Assembly: GCA_028284935.1 (NCBI GenBank)
Contig: JANQQQ010000037.1
Location: forward strand, 1 to 64,000
Reading direction: 5' to 3'
Origin: Croceivirga sp.
GTDB taxonomy: Bacteria; Bacteroidota; Bacteroidia; Flavobacteriales; Flavobacteriaceae
Length of the DNA stretch: 64,000 nucleotides
This document shows positions 38,375 to 47,324 of this stretch, in pieces (position 1 is the first letter of the stretch; every line of letters starts with the position of its first letter). The translations under genes were made by a program, and so were the position numbers. The notes under the pieces are model-generated. The model was not told where the DNA came from, did no database searches, and saw only the letters and a list, made by a program, of their open reading frames with translations.

Positions 38375-39903
38375 TCCCATTCTATAGTTGCCGGTGGTTT
38401 TGAACTGATATCATACACCACTCTATTAACGCCTTTTACCCTATTGATTATTGTGTTTGATACTTTTTGTAAAAACTCGTAGGGAAGGTTGACCCAATCT
38501 GCTGTCATCCCGTCGGTACTTTCAACTGCCCTTAATGCCACACATTTTTCATAGGTCCGCTCATCACCCATCACTCCTACACTATTTACGGGCAAAAGCA
38601 TGGCTCCGGCCTGCCAGACCTGATCATAAAGACCGTATTTTTTTAATCCTTCAATAAAAATGGCGTCCACCTCCTGTAATATGGACACCTTTTCTGGTGT
38701 AATGTCACCTAAAATTCGAATGCCCAAACCAGGTCCAGGGAATGGATGTCTGCCCAATATGAACTCCGGCATGCCCATGGTTTTGCCCACACGACGCACT
38801 TCATCCTTAAAAAGCAAGTGCAAAGGCTCTACAACCTTCAATTTCATATAATCGGGCAACCCTCCAACATTATGATGGCTTTTAATGGTTGCCGATGGTC
38901 CTCCACTTGCGGATACGGACTCAATCCTATCCGGATAAATGGTCCCTTGGGCCAGCCATTGGGCATTCTCCACTTGATGGGATTCATCATCAAAAACCTC
39001 AATGAAAACACGCCCAATAATCTTTCGTTTCTTCTCAGGTTCCGATTCTCCCCTCAACGCCCCCAAAAAACGTGCCGAAGCATCTACACCCTTCACATTG
39101 AGGCCCATTCCCTGGTACTGATCCAATACATTATGGAATTCGTTTTTGCGTAACAATCCATTGTTTACGAAAATGCAATGGAGTTGTGGACCAATAGCCT
39201 TATGCAATAACATGGCAGCCACACTGCTATCCACCCCACCAGACAATCCTAAAATCACCTTTTCATTACCTATTTTTTCCTTTAATTCGGCTACAGTGGT
39301 CTCTACAAAGGCATCTGGGGTCCAGTCTTGCTGTAATCCGGCAATATCCACCAAAAAATTCCTTAGGATTTGTGAACCCTCCTTGGTGTGATACACTTCG
39401 GGATGGAACTGGATGCCATAGGTATCTTCATTTTCTATTCGATAGGCCGCGTTTTCCACATCCTCCGTACTTGCCAATAGCACCCCATTTTCAGGAAGCG
39501 CTTTAATCGTATCGCTATGGCTCATCCAAACCTGGGTATTTACCGATACATCCTTCAAAAATACCTCTCCGTTTTTAAAGTTGTCCAGATGGGCCCTTCC
39601 ATACTCCCGGGTGGCCGATGGTGCTACGTTACCTCCACCCGAATTTGCCAAAAATTGAGCACCATAACAAATACCCAAAAGCGGTTTTTTCCCTTTAATC
39701 TCGGATAAATCAGGTTTAGGGGCATCTTCTGCCCTCACCGAATAAGGAGAACCCGAAAGAATTACGGCCTGGTATGCCGAAAGGTCTTTAGGTGGATTGT
39801 TATAAGGTTTTATTTCGGAGTAAATGTTCAGTTCCCTTACGCGTCTAGCTATGAGTTGGGTGTACTGGGAACCAAAATCGAGAATCAGGACTTGGTTTTG
39901 CAT
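38371..39903 (-). CDS. guaA: GMP synthase, glutamine-hydrolysing
   Basis: GuaA amidates XMP to GMP. The 510-residue protein starts [21 protein letters not shown]; upstream in-frame codons to 39918 overlap the promoter and are rejected. The amidotransferase domain (about 1-190) has GICYGAQ and the IQFHPE motif. The ATP pyrophosphatase domain has the P-loop [14 protein letters not shown] (about 222), and the C-terminal dimerisation domain ends KPPATIEWE. It is the first gene of the operon guaA-LysM-osmC-DUF922. Confidence 0.98.
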   Translation of the reverse strand: MQNQVLILDFGSQYTQLIARRVRELNIYSEIKPYNNPPKDLSAYQAVILSGSPYSVRAEDAPKPDLSEIKGKKPLLGICYGAQFLANSGGGNVAPSATREYGRAHLDNFKNGEVFLKDVSVNTQVWMSHSDTIKALPENGVLLASTEDVENAAYRIENEDTYGIQFHPEVYHTKEGSQILRNFLVDIAGLQQDWTPDAFVETTVAELKEKIGNEKVILGLSGGVDSSVAAMLLHKAIGPQLHCIFVNNGLLRKNEFHNVLDQYQGMGLNVKGVDASARFLGALRGESEPEKKRKIIGRVFIEVFDDESHQVENAQWLAQGTIYPDRIESVSASGGPSATIKSHHNVGGLPDYMKLKVVEPLHLLFKDEVRRVGKTMGMPEFILGRHPFPGPGLGIRILGDITPEKVSILQEVDAIFIEGLKKYGLYDQVWQAGAMLLPVNSVGVMGDERTYEKCVALRAVESTDGMTADWVNLPYEFLQKVSNTIINRVKGVNRVVYDISSKPPATIEWE

Positions 39904-39906
39904 GGG

Positions 39907-39957
39907 CAAAAATAGCAAAATGGGCTATTTGCCAAAGCATCTTTTTGGGTATATTTA
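39907..39957. promoter_or_regulatory. Back-to-back divergent promoters of guaA and the SIMPL gene
   Basis: Toward guaA: TTG (complement of 39933-39935), 18 bases, TATTTTTG (complement of 39907-39914). Toward the SIMPL gene: TTG (39929-39931), 18 bases, TATATTTA (39950-39957). The two -33 elements abut with one base between. The guaA -7 element lies so close to the ATG that the guaA mRNA may be nearly leaderless. Confidence 0.6.
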
Positions 39958-39982
39958 TTCGTAAGTATAGTAAAACAAATTC

Positions 39983-40708
39983 ATGAAACATCTTACGGCA
40001 ATCATATTCGGAATCGCAATCGTCCTGGCAGCCTATTTCTTGGGAAGCGCCTATGTGAAACGTGCCAATCCACCCCAGGTCATTTCGGTTACTGGATTGG
40101 GAAATGAGAACTTCACCTCAGATTTAATCGTTTGGGAAGGTCGTTTTTCCGCTTTTAGTCCGGTGCTGACCTCGGCATTTGACGAACTCAACCGCCAAAA
40201 GGAACTGGTAAAAAACTATTTGGCATCCAAGGGAATTGCTGAAGACAATATCATTTTTAACTCCGTGCAGACCTTGGAGCAACGTGATAATCGGTATGAA
40301 AATGGCAATTATGTGGGAAGCATTTTTCGAGGTTATGAGCTTTCCCAGTCGGTACAAATAGAAGCGACCGATGTAGCGAAAATTGAGCAGGTCTCCCGTG
40401 AGATTACCGAACTATTGAACAAAGGGGTGCAGTTTAATTCCTCCCCACCAAGATACTACTACACCAAATTGGCCGACCTCAAAATTGAAATGATTTCCAA
40501 AGCCACGGAAGATGCACGCATTCGTGCCGAAAAAATCGCTGAAAATGCTGGCGGACAGCTAGGGGATTTAATTTCTGCCAGGATGGGGGTTTTTCAAATT
40601 ACCGGACAAAATTCCGGTGAAGACTACAGTTGGGGCGGCGCTTATAATACGTCGTCCAAGAAGAAAACGGCCTCCATTACCATGCGCTTGGAATATAACG
40701 TTAACTAG
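39983..40708 (+). CDS. SIMPL domain protein
   Basis: The 241-residue protein has an N-terminal membrane anchor or uncleaved signal (MKHLTAIIFGIAIVLAAYFL) and a SIMPL domain (ISVTGLGNENFTSDLIVW, VSREITELLNKGVQFNSSP, KATEDARIRAEKIAENAGGQLGDLISA). These are periplasmic or cell-surface proteins of unclear biochemical role, sometimes reported to act in oxidative stress. It shares a promoter region with guaA. Confidence 0.88.
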   Translation: MKHLTAIIFGIAIVLAAYFLGSAYVKRANPPQVISVTGLGNENFTSDLIVWEGRFSAFSPVLTSAFDELNRQKELVKNYLASKGIAEDNIIFNSVQTLEQRDNRYENGNYVGSIFRGYELSQSVQIEATDVAKIEQVSREITELLNKGVQFNSSPPRYYYTKLADLKIEMISKATEDARIRAEKIAENAGGQLGDLISARMGVFQITGQNSGEDYSWGGAYNTSSKKKTASITMRLEYNVN

Positions 40709-40758
40709 TTTTTTTCTTTTCAATTTTAGACTTTTCTTTGCCCTCCAAACCATTAACT

Positions 40759-41418
40759 ATGATTAAAGGATTTATCTTCGATTTGGACGGTGTTATTACG
40801 GACACCGCTGAGCTCCACTTTCTGGCATGGAAGAAATTGGCTGATGATATGGGCTGGAAATTTGACCGTGAGGTCAATGAAAAATTACGTGGGGTTTCCA
40901 GAATGGATTCCATCCATATTATCAGGGAACACAACAATGCCCAAATATCCGAAGAAGAACTGGTAGAGCTGGCAACCTTAAAAAATGATATTTATGTGGA
41001 AAGTCTTGACCAAATGTCTCCGAAGGACTATCTGCCAGGTGCCCAGGAACTGTTGAACCTGCTGCGAAAAGAAGGATTTTTGGTGGCCCTTGGAAGTGCC
41101 AGTAAAAATTCCTCCAAAGTTCTCGAGCAATTGGATGCCAAAAAATATTTTGATATCATAGGTGACGGCAACAGCGTTTCAAAAAGCAAGCCTGCTCCGG
41201 ACGTTTTCCTATTTGGCGCGGAAAAATTGGGATTGGAACCTGAGGAATGTGTCGTTTATGAAGATGCCGAAGCTGGAATAGATGCCGCTAAAGCCGGAGG
41301 ATTCCACTCTGTAGGAATAGGCCCGAAGGACAGGGTTGGTCATGCTGATATTCGCTTTGAGACCATGAAAGAAGCCACACTATTTGCCGTAAAATCCCAT
41401 TTTGATACACTTTTCTAA
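40759..41418 (+). CDS. Beta-phosphoglucomutase-like HAD hydrolase
   Basis: The 219-residue protein starts MIKGFIFDLDGVITDTAELH (the 40738 frame start lacks support). HAD motifs are DLDGVITD (nucleophile Asp with the general acid-base Asp two residues on), GSASK (motif II) and KSKPAPDVF with EDAEAGIDAA (motifs III and IV). The cap residues resemble beta-phosphoglucomutase, which interconverts beta-glucose 1-phosphate and 6-phosphate in maltose or trehalose use. No maltose genes are adjacent, so the substrate is a guess. Confidence 0.87.
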   Translation: MIKGFIFDLDGVITDTAELHFLAWKKLADDMGWKFDREVNEKLRGVSRMDSIHIIREHNNAQISEEELVELATLKNDIYVESLDQMSPKDYLPGAQELLNLLRKEGFLVALGSASKNSSKVLEQLDAKKYFDIIGDGNSVSKSKPAPDVFLFGAEKLGLEPEECVVYEDAEAGIDAAKAGGFHSVGIGPKDRVGHADIRFETMKEATLFAVKSHFDTLF

Positions 41419-41440
41419 CTCAGAATAAACCTTTACAGAA

Positions 41441-41478
41441 AGTAAAAGCCCGGGAACCCTTCCGGGCTTTACTTTTTT
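41441..41478 (+). terminator. Rho-independent terminator after the HAD gene
   Basis: AGTAAAAGCCCGG (41441-41453) pairs with CCGGGCTTTACT (41462-41473), followed by a T run. It is almost the same sequence as the terminator at 44889-44921. Confidence 0.88.
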
Positions 41479-41515
41479 CATAAAAAAGGACAAAACACTC
41501 ATTTATGGCACCAAA

Positions 41516-41536
41516 ATTGTGGCTATTTTCCACAAT
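41516..41536. promoter_or_regulatory. Inverted repeat before TonB receptor, possible operator
   Basis: ATTGTGG (41516-41522), a 7-nt spacer and CCACAAT (41530-41536) form a perfect palindrome 20 bases before the TTG start of the receptor gene. It could be a regulator binding site or a leader hairpin. Confidence 0.4.
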
Positions 41537-41556
41537 CAACACTAACACAAAAAACC

Positions 41557-43974
41557 TTGCATAAACCATCTATCACGCCATCGGGCCTTGGATTAAAAAT
41601 CGGCTCCATTTTTCTATTTTTCTTAGTTCACCAAAAAGCCTATAACCAAGAGGAAAAGTATACCGTTAGCGGTTATGTTATGGAATCGACCAGTAAGGAG
41701 CTATTATTGGGGGTGTCCGTTTATGTTCCCGAATTAAGGCTTGGTACCGTAAGCAACGATTATGGCTTTTATTCCTTGACCCTTCCCTCTGGAAAGCATG
41801 ACCTCACCATATCATATATAGGTTTTGAGTCACAACAAACAACAATAAATCTCACCAATGACATAGAGCAAACCATTGTTTTAAAACCGCAGACCGAGCA
41901 ATTGGACGAGGTTGTCGTGACCTCGGAGTCCAAACTTCAAGAAAGTAAGGTGACTCAAATGAGTACCGTAAGGCTCAATCCAAAAATCGTGGAAGATGTT
42001 CCTGCATTGCTCGGTGAAAAAGACGTGTTGAAAACCCTACAATTACTTCCGGGCATCAGTGGAGGAACTGAAGGTAGCTCTGGTTTTTTTGTTCGTGGCG
42101 GAACACCAGACCAAAATCTCATCATCCTTGATGATGCCGTGGTTTATAATAGTAACCATCTATTCGGTTTTTTCTCTGTTTTCAATGGAGATGCCATAAA
42201 ATCGGTTGAAGCCTTTAAAGGAGGATTCCCAGCACGCTTCGGAGGTCGTCTTTCCTCGGTAATAAAAATTGATATGAAAGACGGCAACAAAGAAAAGTTG
42301 ACGGGTAAATTCAATATCGGTTTAATATCCTCATCCCTACTTCTGGAAGGCCCCTTGAACAAGGGTAAGACCTCTTTCATTTTAAGTGGTCGAAGAACCT
42401 ATGCCGACCTTTTAGCACAACCCTTCTTGGAGGAAGATTTAAACGCAGGCTATTTTTTTGCCGATCTAAACTTTAAGATCAACCATGTGTTCAACGAAAA
42501 CAATAGACTGTATTGGAGCAATTATTTTGGAGAGGACAAATTTTACAGTACGGAACGATTTGACGATGGTGATACCTTCAAAGCGAGGTTGGGATGGGGA
42601 AACATTACTTCTTCCCTACGTTGGAACCATCGCTTTAACAATAAGCTATTTTCCAATACCTCACTCATTTTTAGCAATTATAGGTTCAGGGTGCTCCAAG
42701 AAGATTTGATTGATGGTCAAGAAAATCTTTTTAGGACCAGTTCGGGCATCAATGACTACACCTTAAAAACGGATTTCAATTATTATCCCAACCCGGATCA
42801 TTCCATACGATTTGGCGTCCTGGGAACCCTGCACAATTTTACTCCCCAACGATTGCTTGTAGAAGATCCATTTAGTGACAACATTGATTCAAGACAGGAA
42901 CTCAACTCTTTTGAAGGAGGAATTTTTTTGGAAGATGATTGGAAAGCTACCGAAAAGCTGAACATTTCGGCAGGGCTTCGCTTTAGCTATTTCAAACAGA
43001 ATGTAACCACCTATAACTATTTGGAACCTAGATTGGGGATTTCTTATAATATCAATCCCGACTTAGCCATTAAAGGGTCGTATGCCAATATGAACCAATT
43101 TGTTCATCTCTTGTCAAGCTCAGGGATAGGACTCCCGACCGATTTATGGGTTTCAGCCACGGATAACGTTAAACCTCAAAGGGCCAACCAATACGCATTG
43201 GGAATTGCCAAGGATTTTACCAACAATGAATACTCCATCAGTTTGGAAGGCTACTATAAGACCATGGAAGATGTTATTGAATATAGGGAGGGGGCATCTT
43301 TTCTGGTTTTGGACGACCTTGATACTGCCCAAGAAGTGGATTGGGAAGACAATATAACCTCGGGCAGGGGCTGGGCGTATGGTGCAGAACTCTTATTGCG
43401 AAAGAAAAAAGGCCCTTTTACGGGATGGCTGGGGTATACTTTGGCATGGTCACAACGTCAATTCGAAGAATTAAATCTAGGGGAGCGATTCAATGCGCGA
43501 TATGACCGAAGACACGATATTTCCGTAGTGGGTATCTATAAGCCTTCAAAAAAAATTACGCTTTCCGCTAACTGGGTCTATTCCTCAGGCATCAACTTTA
43601 CATTACCCAATGTTGCAACCTTTACCCCAAACACCGATTTACCCATTGGCAACAATCTGGATCGTTTTGGAAATGGGTTGTTCGGACCCATTGAAACAAG
43701 TCGTTTTACCAATCAAAGAAATAACTTTAGGGGGGAGGCGAACCATCGACTGGATTTGGGTATCCAATTTCACAAACAACGCAGGAAAAGTCAGAGAACC
43801 TGGGGTATTTCCATTTACAACACCTACGCCCGAAGGAATCCTTTTTTCTACTACCCTTCCGAAAATAATGTGGACCTCAATGGTGATACTATTTCAGATG
43901 CCGTTAGAACGGAACTCAACAGGGTGGCTCTTTTGGTGTTTGTACCATCAGTAAACTATACCCTTAAATTTTAA
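41557..43974 (+). CDS. TonB-dependent outer-membrane receptor with CPD-like N-terminal domain
   Basis: The 805-residue protein starts at TTG 41557. A signal-like hydrophobic segment (about 10-25) is followed by a carboxypeptidase-D-like beta domain (about 34-112, TVSGYVMESTSKELLLGVSV), the plug domain (LPGISGGTEGSSGFFVRGG, NLIILDDAVVYN) and a beta barrel ending with aromatic LKF. It imports a ligand using TonB energy. The pairing with the DUF4249 gene (1 bp gap) is typical of Flavobacteriia and indicates a shared but unknown substrate. Confidence 0.93.
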   Translation: MHKPSITPSGLGLKIGSIFLFFLVHQKAYNQEEKYTVSGYVMESTSKELLLGVSVYVPELRLGTVSNDYGFYSLTLPSGKHDLTISYIGFESQQTTINLTNDIEQTIVLKPQTEQLDEVVVTSESKLQESKVTQMSTVRLNPKIVEDVPALLGEKDVLKTLQLLPGISGGTEGSSGFFVRGGTPDQNLIILDDAVVYNSNHLFGFFSVFNGDAIKSVEAFKGGFPARFGGRLSSVIKIDMKDGNKEKLTGKFNIGLISSSLLLEGPLNKGKTSFILSGRRTYADLLAQPFLEEDLNAGYFFADLNFKINHVFNENNRLYWSNYFGEDKFYSTERFDDGDTFKARLGWGNITSSLRWNHRFNNKLFSNTSLIFSNYRFRVLQEDLIDGQENLFRTSSGINDYTLKTDFNYYPNPDHSIRFGVLGTLHNFTPQRLLVEDPFSDNIDSRQELNSFEGGIFLEDDWKATEKLNISAGLRFSYFKQNVTTYNYLEPRLGISYNINPDLAIKGSYANMNQFVHLLSSSGIGLPTDLWVSATDNVKPQRANQYALGIAKDFTNNEYSISLEGYYKTMEDVIEYREGASFLVLDDLDTAQEVDWEDNITSGRGWAYGAELLLRKKKGPFTGWLGYTLAWSQRQFEELNLGERFNARYDRRHDISVVGIYKPSKKITLSANWVYSSGINFTLPNVATFTPNTDLPIGNNLDRFGNGLFGPIETSRFTNQRNNFRGEANHRLDLGIQFHKQRRKSQRTWGISIYNTYARRNPFFYYPSENNVDLNGDTISDAVRTELNRVALLVFVPSVNYTLKF

Positions 43975-43975
43975 T

Positions 43976-44887
43976 ATGGAGATGAAAAGATATCTATTGC
44001 CTTTTTTACTGTTTGGTTCATGGTTTTGGGGATGCGACGATGTGGTCGAGACTGATATTATCCAAATAGATGAAAAAATATTCATTTTAGGGCTTATTTC
44101 ACCCGAAAACGATTCCATTTCAGTCAATATTTCAAGAACCCTGCCCAGTCTCGGATTAGAACTCAGTTTCGATAATCCTGAAGACGACGCCCAACAGTTT
44201 ATTGAAAGAAATGCAACCGTAACCATAGAAAGTGCGTCAGGGAATTCCATGCCGTTGCCCTTTTTGGATGAGGAACTGCAGTACGCCGAAAGCACTGAAA
44301 ATTTTGAAATAGTTCCTGGGGAAACGTACACTCTGCGTGTCTTGGTAGATGGGGAATCCTATAGCGCACAATGCACTGTTCCTTTGGAAAACATCGCCAG
44401 TATCCAAGAGCAAATACGTAGGGTGGAGAGCGAATTTCAGTCAACAGAATACGATTTGGACGTAGGCTTTAACGATGTACAAAACACGGATAACTTTTAC
44501 CTGGTCGGAGCACTTTTGGATGTTGAAAACCAAGACGACATTTTTTTTAATTCCACAAGGGGCATTTCATTTGAACTTGAAGCCTTCCAAACAGACAATT
44601 TAAGGGATGGATCGTCCATAGTGGCCAGCACAAGTTTCTTTCCAGCGCTCTTTTTTGATGAAAACAATGAAATTCAATTTCCAGATCAGGACCTGGTCAT
44701 GCAGGTCATCAATGCCGAGCAAGTTTTGTTCGAATTGCTTCGTGCCGATTATCTAAATGATGTTAATGAAGATGATCCCTTCATTGAACTGAGCATATTT
44801 CCAAACAATATTACAGGAGAGGGAGGAACCGGGGTTTTTGCTGGGTACCGCTATTTTGAAAAGCGCATTGCCCTAGAGGAAGAATAA
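43976..44887 (+). CDS. DUF4249 lipoprotein
   Basis: The 303-residue protein starts MEMKRYLLPFLLFGSWFWGC with a lipobox and acidic residues after the cysteine (DDVVETD), a pattern associated with surface display in this phylum. The body is beta-rich (VSINISRTLPSLGLEL, YTLRVLVDGESYSAQCTVP). DUF4249 genes regularly follow TonB receptors and probably act as the receptor's partner. A terminator follows. Confidence 0.88.
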   Translation: MEMKRYLLPFLLFGSWFWGCDDVVETDIIQIDEKIFILGLISPENDSISVNISRTLPSLGLELSFDNPEDDAQQFIERNATVTIESASGNSMPLPFLDEELQYAESTENFEIVPGETYTLRVLVDGESYSAQCTVPLENIASIQEQIRRVESEFQSTEYDLDVGFNDVQNTDNFYLVGALLDVENQDDIFFNSTRGISFELEAFQTDNLRDGSSIVASTSFFPALFFDENNEIQFPDQDLVMQVINAEQVLFELLRADYLNDVNEDDPFIELSIFPNNITGEGGTGVFAGYRYFEKRIALEEE

Positions 44888-44888
44888 A

Positions 44889-44921
44889 AGTAAAAGCCCC
44901 GGGAACCACTCCGGGGCTTTT
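44889..44921 (+). terminator. Rho-independent terminator after DUF4249 gene
   Basis: AGTAAAAGCCCCGG (44889-44902) pairs with CCGGGGCTTTT (44911-44921), followed by T-rich sequence. The sequence is nearly the same as the terminator upstream of the receptor gene. Confidence 0.88.
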
Positions 44922-45072
44922 TAGTAAAATCAAAACCAACCTAAACACATGAATTAACTAATTCAAATTTTTTAAAGGGTTGCAACCCTTTTCATAGCAA
45001 TTTGTGTATATAACAACCCAACCCCACCTTACCCTACCTATTTTTTCAATTATTTTTGAAAAAAATAGTGTT

Positions 45073-45615
45073 TTGGAGAAATTAGTATTCCAACAGATTA
45101 AAAATGAACTGATTAACGGAAGTGTTAAAAAAGGGCACCCCTTTAAATATTTTACCCTAAGTACGCTTTGGAACGGAAAACCCCGTCAACGAACCGTGGT
45201 ATTGCGTAAAGTTCAGCCCGATCTTCAATTATTGTTTTACACGGACAAACGATCTGCCAAGGTGGAGCAGATCAAAAAGTATCCCTCTGTCTCTGCGCTC
45301 TTTTACCATCCCAAAAAAATGATGCAATTGCAAGTGGAGGGAAGGGCCACTGTTAAGGAACATCCTGAAATGCTCCGAAAAATATGGAAATCCATTCCCG
45401 CAACATCAAAAAGGGATTACACCACGGTGCTGCCACCTGGTGTCAAGACCGAGAATCCGTCAGCATTGGAATACTTAAAGGAGGACAATTATTTCTGTAT
45501 GGTTCAGATCCAACCGATGCGACTGGAGTATCTAAAGCTCAACCAACCCCACCACCTCAGGGTCAAATTTGAAAAAACAGGGGATGACTGGAGCGGTACC
45601 TTTTTAATCCCTTAA
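45073..45615 (+). CDS. Pyridoxamine 5'-phosphate oxidase family protein
   Basis: The 180-residue flavin-binding split-barrel protein begins near TTG 45073 (MEKLVFQQIKNELINGSVKK). An upstream GTG at 45004 would add 23 residues unlike the family. Recognisable parts are GHPFKYFTLSTLWNGKPRQR, TVVLRKV, FYTDKRSAKVEQIKKYPSVS and MMQLQVEGRATV. It probably binds FMN; whether it oxidises pyridoxamine phosphate or another substrate is open. It converges with bshC and overlaps its end by 12 bp. Confidence 0.8.
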   Translation: MEKLVFQQIKNELINGSVKKGHPFKYFTLSTLWNGKPRQRTVVLRKVQPDLQLLFYTDKRSAKVEQIKKYPSVSALFYHPKKMMQLQVEGRATVKEHPEMLRKIWKSIPATSKRDYTTVLPPGVKTENPSALEYLKEDNYFCMVQIQPMRLEYLKLNQPHHLRVKFEKTGDDWSGTFLIP

Positions 45616-47205
45616 AACCAGAAAGGATAGCTGTAAAGGGTCCAATGCTTTTTTCAGTTTAGGAATTAAGTCCCTACCATATTCCAAGTACAGCTCTGAA
45701 AAATTCAACTGTCGTTCCTGTAGGGAGTAATTGGGGAACAATTGGTTTTGCAGTTCGGTCAAACGTACCACATGGTCCTTTAGTTTGCGTTTTTGAGCTT
45801 TTAACAAGCGTTTCTCTAAATTATCCAATCCCTTTTTCTGCTTTATTTCTTGGGCCTTAACCGCCCCTAGGAAGGACTTATCCGTCTGTTGGGCCAAAAC
45901 ATACAAATCTGAGAACTGGTTGGCCAAGAGCTTTTTTTGGGGAGAAAAATCAATATCAATATTTGAAATCCGTCGAATCTTCTTATTGATGAGGGTATTT
46001 TGTTTCAGAAACAAATCGGTTATCCTCAAATCCAAGTTTTCAACCTTTTTCGATTGTTTTGTTGTGAGGACCAAGGCCGAATTACGAAGTAACAACATGG
46101 GAAACGCAATGTCCATGGCTTGGAAATAGTCCTTGAGTTCCAACCAATAGGCCAGCTCTCCCCCTCCCCCAATGTAACAAAGGTTGGGCAAGATCACTTC
46201 TTGATAAAGAGGTCGGGCGATCACATTTGGGGAAAAGCGCTCGGGGTGGGTCTCCATTTCGTGTTCCAATTCCGTTTTTGTAAATGCAATATCCGTATCA
46301 TTGACCAGGTAACGCCCTTCTTTTTCAACAAGACGCTCACGAAGGTGCTCCTTAAGGTAAAAGTAGTTGATTTCCCTAGGATTGACCTGTATCTTATAAG
46401 CACTGGAAACTTCGGACAACTGTTCAATGGATTCCGATACTTGTTGAAAGGGCAATTTTTCAAAGATGTCTTTCTCCATATAAGGGACCAATAGCTTTTT
46501 CAGGTCCACATCGTCGCCATCCAATACTACCAACCCCAAATGGCCGAACAGGGCATTGGCCAGAAATCGAGTAGCCTTGGCCAGGTTTTCCTGTTCAAGG
46601 TAGGCTTGCCCGAATAGATCTTTAAGTTCGTTGGCATTTTTTGAAGCCCCCAATTTAGCGGATAGCACTTCAAGGACCTCTTCCAAACCGGTGGTGTCCA
46701 TCCTACCAACCGCTCCTCGCGCATTCCTGTTCCATTGTATTTTCTTTCCCTGAAAATTAAAGTAGTTGATTTCATCAAAATCATGGTCCTCAGAAGCCAT
46801 CCAATAGACGGGGACAAAGGAATATTCAGGGTACCTTCCTTTCAGCGCCTCACATAAATTAATGGTGGAAATGATTTTATAGAGGAAGTACAACGGGCCT
46901 GAAAAAAGGTTCAGTTGGTGCCCCGTAACCACAGTGAAGGTATTCTCATTTTTCAGGGAATTAATGTGCTGCAATGTAGATTCAGAAATTTCAAAGCCCT
47001 CATATTGTCGTAGCAGCGCTTCAGATAAGATTTTTCGATGGGGCTTCGGGTAGTTCTTGGTTTTTTCCTTGATCTGACCTCCAAAATTTTCAAGGGTTGG
47101 AAAACGGTTGTAAAACGATCTTATATTTTCATTTTCATCCAAATAATCACAAATCAATTTGGAGAAATAACCCGTTTTCCTAAATGGGATACAGTCTACT
47201 TCCAT
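45604..47205 (-). CDS. bshC: Bacillithiol biosynthesis cysteine-adding enzyme BshC
   Basis: BshC adds cysteine to GlcN-malate to complete bacillithiol, the low-molecular-weight thiol of many Bacteroidota and Firmicutes. The 533-residue protein has the family signatures TVVTGHQLNLFSGPLYFLYK, VPVYWMASEDHDFDEI and a C-terminal coiled coil (KGLDNLEKRLLKAQKRKLKD). Other bacillithiol genes (bshA, bshB) are not in this window. Confidence 0.94.
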   Translation of the reverse strand: MEVDCIPFRKTGYFSKLICDYLDENENIRSFYNRFPTLENFGGQIKEKTKNYPKPHRKILSEALLRQYEGFEISESTLQHINSLKNENTFTVVTGHQLNLFSGPLYFLYKIISTINLCEALKGRYPEYSFVPVYWMASEDHDFDEINYFNFQGKKIQWNRNARGAVGRMDTTGLEEVLEVLSAKLGASKNANELKDLFGQAYLEQENLAKATRFLANALFGHLGLVVLDGDDVDLKKLLVPYMEKDIFEKLPFQQVSESIEQLSEVSSAYKIQVNPREINYFYLKEHLRERLVEKEGRYLVNDTDIAFTKTELEHEMETHPERFSPNVIARPLYQEVILPNLCYIGGGGELAYWLELKDYFQAMDIAFPMLLLRNSALVLTTKQSKKVENLDLRITDLFLKQNTLINKKIRRISNIDIDFSPQKKLLANQFSDLYVLAQQTDKSFLGAVKAQEIKQKKGLDNLEKRLLKAQKRKLKDHVVRLTELQNQLFPNYSLQERQLNFSELYLEYGRDLIPKLKKALDPLQLSFLVLRD

Positions 47206-47269
47206 TCAACGTTAAATATCGGACTAAAGATACTCCTCTTCACAAATTCGATTCCTAAAAATAAGTTAA

Positions 47270-47301
47270 TTGCCTTAAGATGGAATTTTTGGTTAGATTT
47301 G
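47270..47301 (+). promoter_or_regulatory. Promoter of M14 peptidase gene
   Basis: TTG (47270-47272), a 21-base spacer and TAGATTTG (47294-47301) match the Bacteroidota consensus exactly. The ATG is 23 bases downstream. Confidence 0.65.
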
Positions 47302-47324
47302 ATTTTGTTCAAATCAGTTAGTAC

